Source of the DNA: Lophium mytilinum
Lineage: Eukaryota > Ascomycota > Dothideomycetes > Mytilinidiales > Mytilinidiaceae
NCBI GenBank assembly: GCA_010093605.1
Contig: MU004192.1
Span: forward strand, 695,774 to 759,773
DNA: 64,000 nt
Direction: 5' to 3'
Positions 17,784 to 29,537 of the stretch are shown here, in pieces (within the stretch, counting starts at the first letter, position 1; each line of letters opens with the position of its first letter). The position numbers and the translations under genes are program-made. The notes beneath the pieces were generated by a model. It had not been told where the DNA came from. It ran no database searches and saw only the letters and a program-made list of their open reading frames with translations.

Positions 17784-19050
17784 GTTTATTGGGGGTTTGG
17801 GGGTTTGGATACTAGGTTACTGGTGCGAGTATAGCACTTGGACAAAGGTTTAGCCTCGTCGTCTTTTCATCTCCCACATCTGCCCGAATCCATGGGGGTG
17901 TGCTTGGATCGCAAAAAGGGTGTGTTACGAGCTAAAAGGAGGTGTACTAGAACCCCTCCCCATTATGTATTGGGTGTAATGCCATCGATTTCTGGTTTTA
18001 ATCTCGTTATACTTGCAAGTGGATTGGAACGAGCCCTACCAACCGTTCACACCTCCTCCAGATGTACAACTCCAAGCTCTTGCGCCTAGTCTTTGAACCC
18101 GTCCAGTCTGTCCCCTCAGTTCTGGCATCCGTGTCCCTAATCCGCTATGTCCCCGGTGTACTCTCTGCCAAAGGGGCAAAACTTATGCCTCGCCCGGTCC
18201 AGTCGATTCCTGCTTGGATGTTTTGGTAGAGCTGGTCGGCGTGGATGAGGAATGTGAATGAAACTTAGCCCAAAACTCCTACGTCTTGGCCCTTTGAGCG
18301 GCCGCATGCTGGAGCTCCTGGGCAGAAGGTGCGTCGGCCTCGGCGGCGTTCGATAGAGTGGAGGAAGTAAGAGGCGGCATTTGACGACGGTGATGAACGA
18401 TGGTTAGCTGGGGATGTCGACACTAAATTTGAAGCAAGAGAAGGAAAAGAGAATGTAAAATGCAAATATAATTAGCGAAAAGTGTTCCCATAGAACCCAT
18501 ACTTGTCATCACACGAACCGAATCCCCGAATTACATTAAGACCAATCTCATTTTAGCAGCATCTATATTTGCGCCTATCAGACTCCAGCTCCGGCTTCTC
18601 ATTTGCCCCGTCTCCAGAAAGTCTCGAAAAGCGCGCCAGGTCGAGTAGCGCCTCAGCTTATGCTACGCCAAAACCACAAATTACACATCATCGGGTGACT
18701 CTCATCTAACAATTCGCCAGAAGTTTCGTGTCAGGTGTGTGCTGCACTTCTTTGAGACCAGACGCCCAAAACGCACTTTCGCATTTTCCTGCCGTCGAAA
18801 CGCCATGCCAATGCCGAAATGATTATGCAGACCAAAGACACTGCTTCTTTTCGCCATACCCATGATCCGTCGTGATGTGTTCATGCAATGAGATTGAAAG
18901 AAAGACAAGGAAAAGCAGAGCTCTAAAAGCCGGGGTTCTTCCTCTTGGAGATAACAGGAGGGTGGCGGCCGGAGGGCATTTCATTGACAGAAGGCCTGAG
19001 AGGTAATTCCAATGTTAGCAGATTCTAAAAGTGCCTTTTGCACGTTCGCA
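17784..19050. other. Intergenic
   Basis: About 1.27 kb with only short, unsupported ORFs. Nothing recognisable; it contains the 3' flanks of the F-box-like gene and the convergent UBC-PARP gene. Confidence 0.4.
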
Positions 19051-22000
19051 TTACCATGCGCCCGTCTTAGGCTGGCCACCATATGCCATCTCTCTGAAGC
19101 CCTCTGGGACCGTCCATCCATGCGTGTTGCAAGCGCGGATGTACGCTTCGACAGCCTCGCCGACACCATAATCGCCCATCGGGCCGTTCTCAAGACGAGC
19201 TGGTTTGGGATCTAGACTGGACATGGCCATGCGGACTTGGAGAAGGACGGATTCGATGGAAGAGACGGCGCTCCAGCCGTTGTTGGTTAAAAGCTAAGAA
19301 AGTTAGTGGTTATAAATATAAAAGTATGCTTAAAAGATGATTGGGGGGTATAGCTGTGAGGAATGACATACCTCCATGCACAAAGCGCCTCCAATAGTGA
19401 CATGTCCACCGCCACCTGCCTGGAAACCCAGAAACCGTGGACGTATGACTCGCACAAATGGCGGGCTCATTGGATAGTCTTTCCCGAATCGCAACTCCAT
19501 AACGATACTCTTGATGTCCTTTGACTTCATGTCCTTTGCGAGAGGAAGAGTAGGATCAAAGGAGTGCAGCTCAACAATCCACTGGTACATGTTCGTGATC
19601 AGTTCTGGATCGATGTACCAGCCTAGTTCGTGTAGAGGCTCAGTGTTCTGCACTTTGAGGAGCGCCTTAAAGTCTTGTTGAAGTCGCTTGGTTGCGGAGC
19701 CCGTGGCCCAAGCTGGTGGCTCAAGCATGGGTAGCTTAGAAGTATCGAGGCTGCCAGGAACGAAATCTGTCATGGGTTTCGACGGCTTGGAATCTTTCGA
19801 CGAGCCAACAAGCTTGGAGAAGAATGAGGTTGCTTTGCCTTTCCCTTTTCCAACATAAGTTTGTGCCTCGGGTTCATTCTCCTGCACAGGCAGGTCGTCA
19901 TCGCAAAGGATAACGAGGTCTTCCTCCAACGTAGCAACACTTGCCGAATCATCGAAGTCCTCATCCAGAACAATTGGGTCAGATATGTTCTTTCCAGACG
20001 CCTTGATACGCTTGCTAGTGGTTTTGATCGATACGGAACGGGGTCGGCGGGAATGTGAGACGGCCGTAATCGGGATCATGATCTTCTCGGCGGGCCCTGT
20101 TGGTGTGTAATTCGGATCTTGGTCGTGAACCTGAAGTGGTCTCGTATCTTTCACTGCATTGACATCGGCCTGGGAGCCCTTGACAAACAGGTATCGAGTT
20201 TGGATCCAGTCTAGCTGAGCGACCACCATATGCGGGCTTGAACTGACGAATTCCTTCGGGGCGTTGACAATCTCGTTCAAAGCGATGGCGGAGCTGACCT
20301 TAAGCTCGCTCAGAGGCCATGCTGATGTTGTAGTATACCCGTAACCACAGTAGCCCATGCTCGTGTTATACTCAAGAGAGTGGTAGACCCCATGACCGTA
20401 GGCTCTGCCATGCGCGGTATGGTTGAAGTGCAGGCCCTCTCGGATGATGCTGTGCCAGTTCTGGAGAGGGCTGCCATGCCAGGCAAACATTGTGGGGTAT
20501 TTCAGCTTCAAGCGATCTGAAGTGCTCCGAACAGCAGTAATGAAGCGCCGCTCCTTGTCAGGCGCCCCCATAGCAAATCGAAATTGGGTGTACCCGGCCA
20601 TTCCGTACAGTCGCTCCTCACCTTTCTTGCCCTTTGGGTCTGTTGAATAATCAACTTGCATAATACAAGCCCGGTTCGATGCAATGATCCACCGTAGAAT
20701 TCCCAAGGCGGCCGGAGATATGCGATCGACCCAAGTGTTCAAACCTGACTGTGCCTTCCGCAGAAGATAAAGTCTCATGTCAGCCACACTGGGCAGGCAA
20801 TCCAATAGAGAGTAGATGGCTTGTCGTTTGTAGAACTCGTGGAGCTCGTCGAAATTCTGGTTGTACGGATAGTAAGTGGCTGGAATGAAGTTCGAAGGAA
20901 CGATGCCGACGGGCGGCTTAGGATAGTTCGGAGCACCATGGTTTGGGCCAAGAGAGTTATCAGGTAGAACGCTCGCTGGAACGACCGGCTCCGAAACTTT
21001 CACTACAGGGAAGAAGTTGGTCTCTACGATACGGCAATGGAGTGAACGCGTTGGGTTATCAGCAGTGCGAATAATAACCCAATCTCCATTCCTGAATGGA
21101 CACGGCTCGTTTGGAGCATCGAAGATCATCTCAAGCTTCGAAGTGTCGAAACGCATCTTGCCAGGCAAAGTGGCTGCCGTGGTACTCTTGGCTGGAGAGG
21201 GCGGTGCCTGTAGAGTGTTGTTATAAGGCGGCATATATCCGGGGTAGTTGCTCGCGGACGCGTTCAGATCCAGATTTTCAAGTGCGGTCGCAGGAGGAAC
21301 CATCAAGCTCAGACCAGTTGGGAAGTCCTTCAAACCGCCTTGCCTGGCACTGGCATAGCAGAAGCTAATGAGCAGGTCCACCACCTTTGGTTGTGCGATG
21401 ATCTCATGCTCAATGCTGGGGCCAAAGCCAAGGGACATGTACTGGTATAAGCAAAGAGGCTTGTCGCAGACGTAAGGCTTGATTGCTTCGAGGTCATCCG
21501 CCATCTTGCCGAAGCAAACAAGACAGAACTCAGTACAACGCACAAAGTGCCGGAGAACAAATTGCATGGCGATAAGTGGGAGCGAGGTGACCTGGTCTGA
21601 GGCAGCCTCCTGGACATGGTCCCCCGTGACGAGCGCTGGGTATGCTGTAGCGACCTGTTCTGGCTCCATGTATTTATCGTTCATCATGTCGGAATTCTCG
21701 ACATTTGTCCCCAGGTGGTCAGTGTAGTACTGTTCCGCTCCAGACCATGGCATACCCATGTATCGGTACTCAATCAGCGTAACGAGTCGCTCGTTCAGGA
21801 GCTCGTTCAGGGGCCGAGAGATGAACGAGTTGCGGAAGCCTCGCCCGGCCGACGGATCTTGTGATTGGGAGTCACCTTGTGCTGCTTCGCGGCGCTTTTC
21901 TTCATCCTTGGACAATATAGTGAACGCCCGAACGGCCTCCTGCATGGTGGGCTTGTAGGTATTGCTGATCCCGATCCTCATACTAATATGCCGACGAGCC

Positions 22001-22758
22001 GTAGCAGCATCGTAGCTCCTCAAGGATTCCACGCTCTTGTATCCGTTAGGGTAGTGAAGAATCAGGACCAGATACTCGGTTGGCTCGATCTGCCATGCTT
22101 GCATGGCTTCTTCGGAAATGCCCAATTTGGCAATTCGACACGAAATGGTGACATAGCAGCCTAACCCATCCATCAGAGACCCGAGGTGTCCGACCTTGAA
22201 GCCAGTCGTTTTGGCTCCTAGAAGATCTGCTCGAATGCGATGCCGGAACTGCGACGTGGGCTGCGTGTAGGACGATGGATCAGCAGCCTCTGATTTGGAA
22301 TATTGCGCTTTAGGGACAACATCGTCATCGGGGAAGTACTCGTCCGCGGAATAGTCCTCCTCTTCGTCGTCGTCGTCCTCATAGTCAGAGCCATAGGCCT
22401 GTTGGGAGTCCATCATCTGAGTATCCCCGTCCCGGTCTGTGGACTCCAGTTTTCGGGCGACTAACTCGAGGAGTTGAACAATAGTCTTGCCTGTGGCTGC
22501 ATCTGCAATATCCGGGAGAGCCTGGGCAACCTTATTGGGAACATTGTCGGAGGCAAACAGCATGCAGGTGTGACTTGATGGGTACTCTGAGAGCTCCGGG
22601 ATTAGTGCAGACAGCTCCATGGTGTCGCCATTGGCTACGTTCTTGACGCGGAACGTGAACTCCCCATCGTCGCCGCCAACTTGAACATCGCTGATACCAG
22701 CGATAGAGAGCCCTCCGACGGCCTGCTGGAGGTCCGCAATGTACGCCTTCCTAGGCAT
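19051..22758 (-). CDS. UBC-PARP fusion: ADP-ribosyltransferase with C-terminal UBE2Q-like E2 domain
   Basis: Two exons (complement of 19051..19293 and 19372..22758) encode 1209 aa. Middle: a PARP-type catalytic domain with WHGSPLQNWHSIIREG (H761) and AYGHGVYHS (Y792); at the position of the classical catalytic Glu the sequence is TRYLF (R855). This predicts mono-ADP-ribosylation or an inactive transferase rather than polymer formation. C-terminus: a ubiquitin-conjugating fold, GGGHVTIGGALCMELL with putative active Cys1127, closest to UBE2Q; the second exon supplies the end of that domain (NNGWSAVSSIESVLLQ). The N-terminal third is acidic (DYEDDDDEEEDYSADEYFPD) and otherwise unrecognised. Fusions of PARP and E2 domains are known in filamentous fungi. 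It shares a divergent promoter with the COG7-like gene. Confidence 0.9.
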
Positions 22759-23721
22759 CGTGGAGGTGAAATGTTTCTTGCTGAGCGGTACGTGTGTGGA
22801 GTCCTAGGTAAAGTGAGGCGGGGGTGGTGCCGAGCTCCTGACTGCGGCAGCAAATATGCAGCTCCAAGCTCTTCAGAGGAGCTAGATAGAAGGATGTCTA
22901 GCTTGGAGGACGGGGAATTTGGGTGTTGGTGGTCCAGATTGAGCTGCAATGTGGAGAGCTGGCTTCTTGAGGCTGGTGGTGGTGGGGCAAGGCTGCTGAG
23001 GTTGGTACAAACACACGGCGAACCTTGGAACACAGCTGGGAGAACGATGGATCCTGAAAGGCCCAGCAGAGCACGGCAGGAGGCAGCCGTCTCGGGTGTG
23101 GGAGAGACAAATGAAAGAAGGGTGGTCGGAGGCTGCTGGCGGGAGTTTGGTGTTTTAGATAGCGGTCCAGGCAGCAGACAGCAGACAGCTCGAGCAGGAG
23201 CGCGAAAAAAGAGTAGCCAAGCTGCGGGCGGAGGAATCACGGTGCGATGTCTTGCACGGGAGATGACTGGTCAATGGCGCGTTAGAGACGATTCAGGAGA
23301 GCGGTTTGGCAAGGCATTCACAGCCGTCTGGAGCCTTTGCCAGGCAGCAAGTGGGCAGTGTGGCAGTGAACTGAGCTCCCCGCCAGCACGGCCGCAAGAG
23401 GGACCTCGCCGTAGATAGGCTGTGGAGTTAGCGATAGTGGGAGCTGGCCCACGAGGCTGTAGCAACAGTAGACGGTATGGCTGCGACAATGAGAGAGAGC
23501 TGGCCGCTGTTGAAGCAGAATTGGCCGTGAATGCGGTGCTGGTACACTACAGCGAAGTAAACAGCTGAAGGCGATCGGTGCCTGGCCTGTCACGCTGTGG
23601 CGGCGAGGGGCACCTTTAGCCTCATCCGCATCCCGACCAAGGTTTCTAAGCTCCCGCAACTAGCCACGCCGTTAATTCAATCTGCACCGCCATCGTCCCT
23701 ATTCAACACCATCTGCGCAGC
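22759..23721. promoter_or_regulatory. Divergent promoter, UBC-PARP / COG7-like gene
   Basis: 963 nt between divergent start codons. A 245-codon open frame on the + strand here overlaps the 5' end of the UBC-PARP gene and has no protein-like features; I treat it as chance in GC-rich DNA. Confidence 0.45.
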
Positions 23722-24759
23722 ATGGCCGTCTCTGCTGCCGTCGACGGCGCCGCTCCTCGATCCTCTCACGTGTCTGACCCGGCTCTTCGACCATTTCTCC
23801 AGCCCTCATTCAGCCCCGCCGACTACCTCAATGCCATCCTCCCTCCGCTAGCCCACTCTTCAGCATCCTCCCGCGCCTCCAAGACCTCCGCCGTCTCCCT
23901 CCCAGACTTGTCGTCCCAAACCCAGACACTTTTGTCGCAGCTCAATGCTCACACTACCCGCCTGTCCACCGTTCTGACCCAATTGACGGATGACATACTG
24001 CGGAGCGGGGGCCGGCTGGCGTACGAAGTGGAGGTGCTGCGGGGAGAGACAGTGACTCTCTCAGAAGCTCTGACCGATGGCTTGCAGCCCGATATTAGCA
24101 GGTTTCTGCCCGGTGGTATATCGCTGGAAAAAGATGCGGCTCCAGAAGCCAGCGAAGAAGAGACAGCCGTGGAGGACGACCTCGAAGACGCCCGCGGCGA
24201 GACCAAAGCTCCCAACTCAAAAGAGGCTGACGCTGACTTGCCTCCATACATCTCACAATTACGTACCTTAACACTAGTCAGGGACCGTCTAGACAGTGTC
24301 ATAAAAGTGTTTGGCGATGCAATGCAGTGGTCAATCCCACCATCTGAGGTGTCTTTGGCCTCTTCGTTCATCTCAGTATCAGCCCCTGAGCCTGGATCCG
24401 ACAGCCATGGCAGGGAGGAGAAGGGCCGAGAGTTCGCAGAGAAGCTACGAAACGAGATTGCCGATCTCATTACCGGGAGTGACAGTGACGCTGAAGCTGC
24501 CTTGAGTCGTATCCAGGCACTGCGAGACCTTGCAGAGGTGTGGAAAGGCACAGCAGAAGAGAAGGCGCGCATAAAATTCGTCGAAAGCCTTGTCAAGCTA
24601 TCCGAGGAACGACAGAAGGCAGCGAGTTCGACTCTGGGCCAGAGACAAAGGGTCTCGCGCGGTCCCTCTCCACAGAGACAGCAAACTCGCGAGAAGGGCC
24701 ATGGCGGCGGATTTCTCGAAAACCTCTCCAGAATGCGTGGCAACATATACTTGGAGTGA
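23722..24759 (+). CDS. COG7-like subunit of the conserved oligomeric Golgi complex
   Basis: Single-exon 345-aa ORF. Its N-terminal region (DPALRPFLQPSFSPADYLNA, then QTQTLLSQLNAHTTRLS, TDDILRSGGRLAYEVEVLRG) resembles the fungal COG7 family: the start of the chain, then a helical segment holding the EVE-LR motif. COG tethers retrograde vesicles at the Golgi. The middle is acidic and disordered, then comes a helix with QLRTLTLVRDRLDSVIKVFG. The tail is basic and Gln-rich. At 345 aa it is much shorter than the animal subunit (roughly 770 aa), as seems usual for the fungal version. Assignment rests on pattern recognition only. Confidence 0.6.
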   Translation: MAVSAAVDGAAPRSSHVSDPALRPFLQPSFSPADYLNAILPPLAHSSASSRASKTSAVSLPDLSSQTQTLLSQLNAHTTRLSTVLTQLTDDILRSGGRLAYEVEVLRGETVTLSEALTDGLQPDISRFLPGGISLEKDAAPEASEEETAVEDDLEDARGETKAPNSKEADADLPPYISQLRTLTLVRDRLDSVIKVFGDAMQWSIPPSEVSLASSFISVSAPEPGSDSHGREEKGREFAEKLRNEIADLITGSDSDAEAALSRIQALRDLAEVWKGTAEEKARIKFVESLVKLSEERQKAASSTLGQRQRVSRGPSPQRQQTREKGHGGGFLENLSRMRGNIYLE

Positions 24760-25517
24760 AACAACGCGTCCCGTATCTCGCCAGTTGGGTCGTGGTCTGC
24801 TTGGGGTAGCACCTACGTACCGTGCAAATATCCACCAAAGAGCACCGAAGCGCTTTTCAGCTATTTTTCGTGTCTCTAACCGCATACTCATGGCACTTCT
24901 TGAGTTAGATCCTCTTTGGCCTAGATCTTTACTTCTTCAATTTTCAGCGTCATCTTAGAAATCTAGTTACTCCAATATTTGCCTCAGCATGCCTTAAGGT
25001 ATCAGCAATGTTATGGCGGGCCAGAACGAACGTTTACCATCACTAGGTTGACTGTTCAAAATCCTGTTATCCGTTCGGCCGATTGACGAAAGCAAGCTCC
25101 GGCTTCCCCAGATTCTCCAGGTTCTCCAAGCCATGTACGGATGCTTGTTCACTGGGGCAAGGATCTCCTCGATTTCGGAATCATGGGCATGGTTCCGCCG
25201 TCTTCCGCCACTGCATTGCGGTCGAAGCAGCGGGGTGGATCTACTCAAGCTAAACTTCAATGGTCAGTAGCTTCAACGACGTTACTATTTTTCACAGCGT
25301 TCATCGAACTCCTTGGTTGGAGCCAATAGGACATGCGCATAAGAATACAAGCTACACTGTACACACCAACGATATGCGGTGACTGGACAGCGAGCGAACC
25401 TAAAAGGACCACGAGGGCATTATGTCTCCACTCTTCGTAGCACACAACATAAATCATCTTCGGGCCTTGCATTTCCTACCTCTCTTTCTCAACAAACTCC
25501 TCCCTACTTTGTCTAAG
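24760..25517. other. Intergenic
   Basis: 758 nt with no convincing gene. The frame of the esterase is open up to an ATG at 25422, which I read as leader. Confidence 0.4.
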
Positions 25518-27338
25518 ATGGTTGTAACGCGTGCCCTAGCATTTTTTGTCTTCCCTCTGTGTATACTTTCAATTGCTCTGCATCCAAAGACTCCCATCGT
25601 CGACCTCGGCTATGCAAGCTACAGTGGCTATTACAATGCCTCTGTCGGTATCAATTACTTCCGTGGGATTCCATATGCTAAATCGCCTACCGGCGAACTA
25701 CGATGGCGCAAGCCTGTCCCCATAGACAGTGCTGTCAAAAACAGCAAGCAACTTATCAGTGCCAGTTCACCAGGTCCAGCCTGTTACCAAGGCAGTCCAA
25801 CTTGGGCAGACTTCGGAGCTACGCTATCCTCTCAAGGCTCCTTTGCGCAATCAGAGGATTGCTTGATATTAGATATGCTAGTCCCGAGCAATCCAGTATC
25901 TCATCGTCTTCCTGTGATCGTGCAAATTCACGGTGGTGGCTACACCCTTGGCAGTGCGGCGCTGTTCCCGGGCGATGCCATGGTCAATCAGTCCAGCGGA
26001 ACCGTGATCTATGTCATTATTCAGTATCGTCTCGGCGTCTTCGGATTCCTCGCCGGTGAGTCAATCGCAAAAGACGGCAATTTAAACGCAGGATTGCTAG
26101 ATCAGAGGGCAGCATTAGAATGGGTAGGCGTGCCCATTTGCTATCCTATTCCTTCATCCCATCCTAGAGACTGATCTTTCCTAGCTTAAACGACATATAC
26201 ACGCATTTGGGGGAGATCCGTCTCGTGTTACCGTATGGGGTGGCTCTGCTGGCGGAGGCTCTGTATCTTTACAGTTGACTGCATATAGCGGCAAAGGTAC
26301 TCCTCCGTTCTCTGCTGCCATTGCCGAATACCCTTGGTGGCAGCCATTTCTCAATCCTGCTATACAGGAAGCCCAGTACGACACTACTCTTCGTTTATCG
26401 GGCTGCAGCGATTTAAACTGTTTACGTTCACTCTCCGTAGCAGACTTGGCAAATGCCGGACAAGCTGTTTTGAACGTGTCATACCCTAGCGCCGGGTACG
26501 GATATGGCCTCTTTTACTTCGGCCCTGTTGTTGATGGAATTTTTGTTCGAGATCTCCCAAGTAACGAATATCGCGAGGGTCATTTTTACAAGGTGCCTAC
26601 GATCGTGGATCACGAGGGTTACGAGGGAGTCATTTTCACTAATTTTACACTGACTACGACCGAAAATGAGACTAAAGATGTAAGATGTCCTTTTGTTTGC
26701 TCTATACAACTACCAGGGCAGGCACTGATTTCAAATTACCCCCATTAGGCGCAGTACATCTTTCCCTCGGCGGATGCTTCTTTCTTCTCTCGCCTCTACG
26801 AGCTCTACCCCAGTTCCGATTTCAACTCCACCTTCTTCCAACGCCAGCAATGGTTCGGCGATGCAATAATCAACTGTAAGCTTTCTACTTCTTCACAAAC
26901 AGCCTACATCTCTTCCCGGTCGTGTCTAGCCCTCAATCCGGCTCACGTCTTGCCTCAGGTCCGTCATACCAAATAGCGAATGGAGCAGCCACCCATTCCC
27001 CAAACCCACACGCCATCTACAAACTCGTAACCGCAATCGGCACCGAGCTCCACAGCTCTAATCTGCCTTTTCTCAATTCCGTGGATCCTGGCTTTACGTC
27101 TGCGCCAAATGCCACAGTTGCTAAGATCCTTACGGGCTACTGGTTATCCTTTGCAACGACCGGTAGTCCAAATCCGCGCCGCTACCCCGGGGCGCCGTAC
27201 TGGCCGTCTTATGTGGGTGCTTATGGTGGGAAGCGTATACTGAGTATCAACTATACGCAGATTGGGACGGTGCCGGATCCGGATGAGGGACCGAGGTGTG
27301 ATTTCTTCAGCTCTGAGGGGACGATTGTTGAGAATTAG
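25518..27338 (+). CDS. Secreted carboxylesterase, type B (alpha/beta hydrolase)
   Basis: Hydrolyses carboxylic esters, probably outside the cell. Four exons (25518..26123, 26185..26679, 26749..26875, 26959..27338) give 535 aa. I start at 25518 because it opens a signal peptide (MVVTRALAFFVFPLCILSIA); an in-frame ATG at 25422 would bury it. Type-B landmarks: NYFRGIPYAKSP, SEDCLILDMLVP, the oxyanion hole in IHGGGYTLGS, QYRLGVFGFLAG, nucleophile elbow VWGGSAGGGSV (Gly replaces the usual Glu before the Ser), acidic residue in DHEGYEGVIF, INCPSY, and the His in GTELHSS. Several N-glycosylation sequons are present. Similar genes are common in plant-associated fungi; the substrate is unknown. Confidence 0.9.
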
Positions 27339-28020
27339 AAAGGTAGGGTCTGGACCTTCGTGAGCAAGCCCCAAACATGGTTGGGGAATGTTTGGTTAGT
27401 TTCCAATCAATTCAAACGTCAATCACACTATCAGTTGAATTTGGCATGAGTTTTTGTAACAAACCTTATGGTTTCAAAACAATCGCACTTTTAAGAGTTT
27501 TGATATATTTATACATTTCTAGCTTCCCTCCGCCGGAACTCTCAAGAGACGCCAACCTATACTAGATGCGCAGACGCTATCGCGCACACGTAAAGTCTCA
27601 CATAGTCTCCTCGAATATGGACGACCGCTGCCATGCGAGCGATGATGACCCTTTTCACCCCATCGAAATTCTCCCTTGAGTGGTACTCATCGTATGGGTG
27701 CTTGGAGGAGTTTGGTGACTGTGTTTCCTCTGGAAGTTCAGGTTCTTTCAAAAAACCCGTAAACGATGCGCCAACCGGGATGGAGCTTTGAGACGTGGAT
27801 TTTCGATCCGGTGGTGCTACAAAATCTCTTGAACGCTTGAGATCATATATATTTTAGCTGAATTTTTATTTACTTTCTAGTGGTATATTCGAATGGTCGA
27901 GGAGGGCAGAGAGGAGTGGCGTACGAGATGGTCGTTGTAAGCTTGTCGTTTTCGCCATTTGTGCATGAACTCTACTGACATTTCCTGTCAGACACGTCAG
28001 CCCATTGCATCCGGTTCACA
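27339..28020. other. Intergenic, AT-richer
   Basis: No gene seen. It separates the esterase from the decayed copies of the 970-aa gene; it may hold unrecognisable remains of the 5' part of copy A. Confidence 0.4.
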
Positions 28021-28024
28021 GTCG

Positions 28025-28812
28025 GTGTTGTGATCTACGAAGATCACCGAGTCTACCATATTGTGGCGAAGGCTCTGCGGATCCAACTGTGCGTTTGGTT
28101 TAGCATCAAGAATGGGTTTCCGGAAGGACTGGAGTTTCGATTCGGGCCCGTGGCAAATCCAGAAGTGAACATACTTCGCATTAGTCAACATTGCCTCCTG
28201 GGCTTTCTGAGAACTGGGCTTTGGTCAGGTTGGCCCTTATTTCAATACTCGGCATTAGTGGAAGATAGGAGTGGCGCCGCATTAACGAAGTTCATGATGG
28301 ATTCTATGAAGACATTCCCTCTAAGTCTAAAGGTGGTCGCATGGGAATGGGACCCTTAGAATCCGGAAGATAACACATGCTTCAATGGGTACCGAGAAGT
28401 AAGTCACTTCCAGTATTTAAGATATACACATTCAACTGACAAGCCTAAGAGTCCTCCAAGTTTCCGGCCATTCTTTTTTGGGAAACGATAGACTAAGCGA
28501 TAGATCGTTGTCGATTACTGTATCTGAACTCCTCGCGATATTCGACTGGTAATTGGGTTGATCGAAACCGCGCTGCTGCGCTCCCCGACTCACGGCATCA
28601 CTACAGCATTCGGTGAGCATTCACTGAAGCCTATTCTGACGCGGGACGCCGAATCCGAGAAGCCCACTGGCCATGCTGTCTCCAAAGTAAGTATATCTGC
28701 CATTGCTTTTTATCCCTCATGCTCACTAACCCTTATCTAGTCGAGCTATTTCTGGGCATGGTTCGAGAACGGAAAAAGGACTATGCTAGCATAGAACTAC
28801 CAATCTGACAAC
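28025..28812 (+). pseudogene. Decayed partial copy A of the 970-aa unknown gene
   Basis: Translation matches the intact gene at 29538 across three of its exons: VYHIVAKALRIQLCVW versus VYRIVAKALRIQLFVW, then EFRFGP, VEDRSGAA and AWEW. Next is LLRSPTHGITTAFG versus SLRSPTHGLTAPLG, and after a retained intron SSYFWAWFENGKRTMLA versus the exon 3 start LSHFWEWFKDAKKIMLA. In-frame stops occur after AWEWDP (28357) and in exon 3 (28792), and the exon 2 remnant is broken. The 5' third and everything after early exon 3 are missing. It is a non-functional partial duplicate. Confidence 0.8.
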
Positions 28813-28819
28813 CTCTCTA

Positions 28820-29230
28820 GCCCAATTTATGAGCCTAGAGCTGGACAAGAATGAGTGTGGCCTAGCTCTACGCCCAGTCGCTTGGGATTGGAACAAGGAA
28901 AATGAGTCTGCTGGGCTCATTTTTTACAACGACCACGACGAAGTGAGTACTCCTGTCAGCGTCTTTAGCGCAACTAACATGTCAAAGAACTCTCCGTTAC
29001 CGCCCGGGAATACTGGTCCATCTACCTAGCGATGCGGAGTCACGGACTGTGCTATTCGAAAACTATCTGAGATCCGTGGTGCGATTAGGCTGCTTGAGCA
29101 AGCTCTCCTTCGGTCACCAACGCACGGCTTGACGACTCCACTTGGCAAGCAATTCCTGAAGCCAATACTAGGGTGAGATGTCGAGTTTGCAAAATTGCCT
29201 CAGCAGCCGGAGGACGTCTCTCTTTACTAG
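28820..29230 (+). pseudogene. Decayed partial copy B of the 970-aa unknown gene
   Basis: Starts with LELDKNECGLALRPVAWDW, matching LQEKDKDTNGLAMKLVTWEW of the intact gene, up to the same intron donor (GAA|GTGAGT). Then it carries DCAIRKLSEIRGAIRLLEQ, LLRSPTHGLTTPLGKQFLKP and an in-frame stop where the intact copy has the Trp of LGWDAE. Only the exon 1 end and exon 2 survive. It lies directly between copy A and the intact gene, so the three form a head-to-tail array. Confidence 0.78.
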
Positions 29231-29537
29231 CAGTCGCTGAATCAAGTCAACCCAGAGCCGCTCCGAAGGCATGCTAATTCTAGTGTAAACCTAGCCTGTC
29301 TCCAAGATGTTATTCTCAATTCACTGGGACCATTATTGGACCGGTCAGAATCACATCAAGAGCATGGAGGAGGTGATGCGACAAGTCACTATTAAAGATT
29401 CACTGTGTAGGTCGTCAAGGATGGATCTCAAACCGGGGGGCTCCCCTTAAAAAGACCCATAGCTGAGTGTTTACTACCACAAGGAGCCCACACGACGAGA
29501 AAGTACCACCACCACCACCCATCGGCCTCCGTTATCC
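29231..29537. other. Intergenic before the intact copy
   Basis: About 300 nt, presumed promoter and 5' UTR of the intact gene; possible further decayed remnants, none readable. Confidence 0.35.

Noticed and set aside
22681-23418. 245-codon open frame on the + strand
   Set aside because: It overlaps the 5' end and promoter of the UBC-PARP gene antisense, and its composition is arbitrary (Arg/Gly/Gln without motifs).
28025-29230. RIP (repeat-induced point mutation) as the cause of decay in the copies
   Set aside because: Stops and differences include transversions and indels, not a clear C-to-T excess at CpA; the data visible here do not support it.
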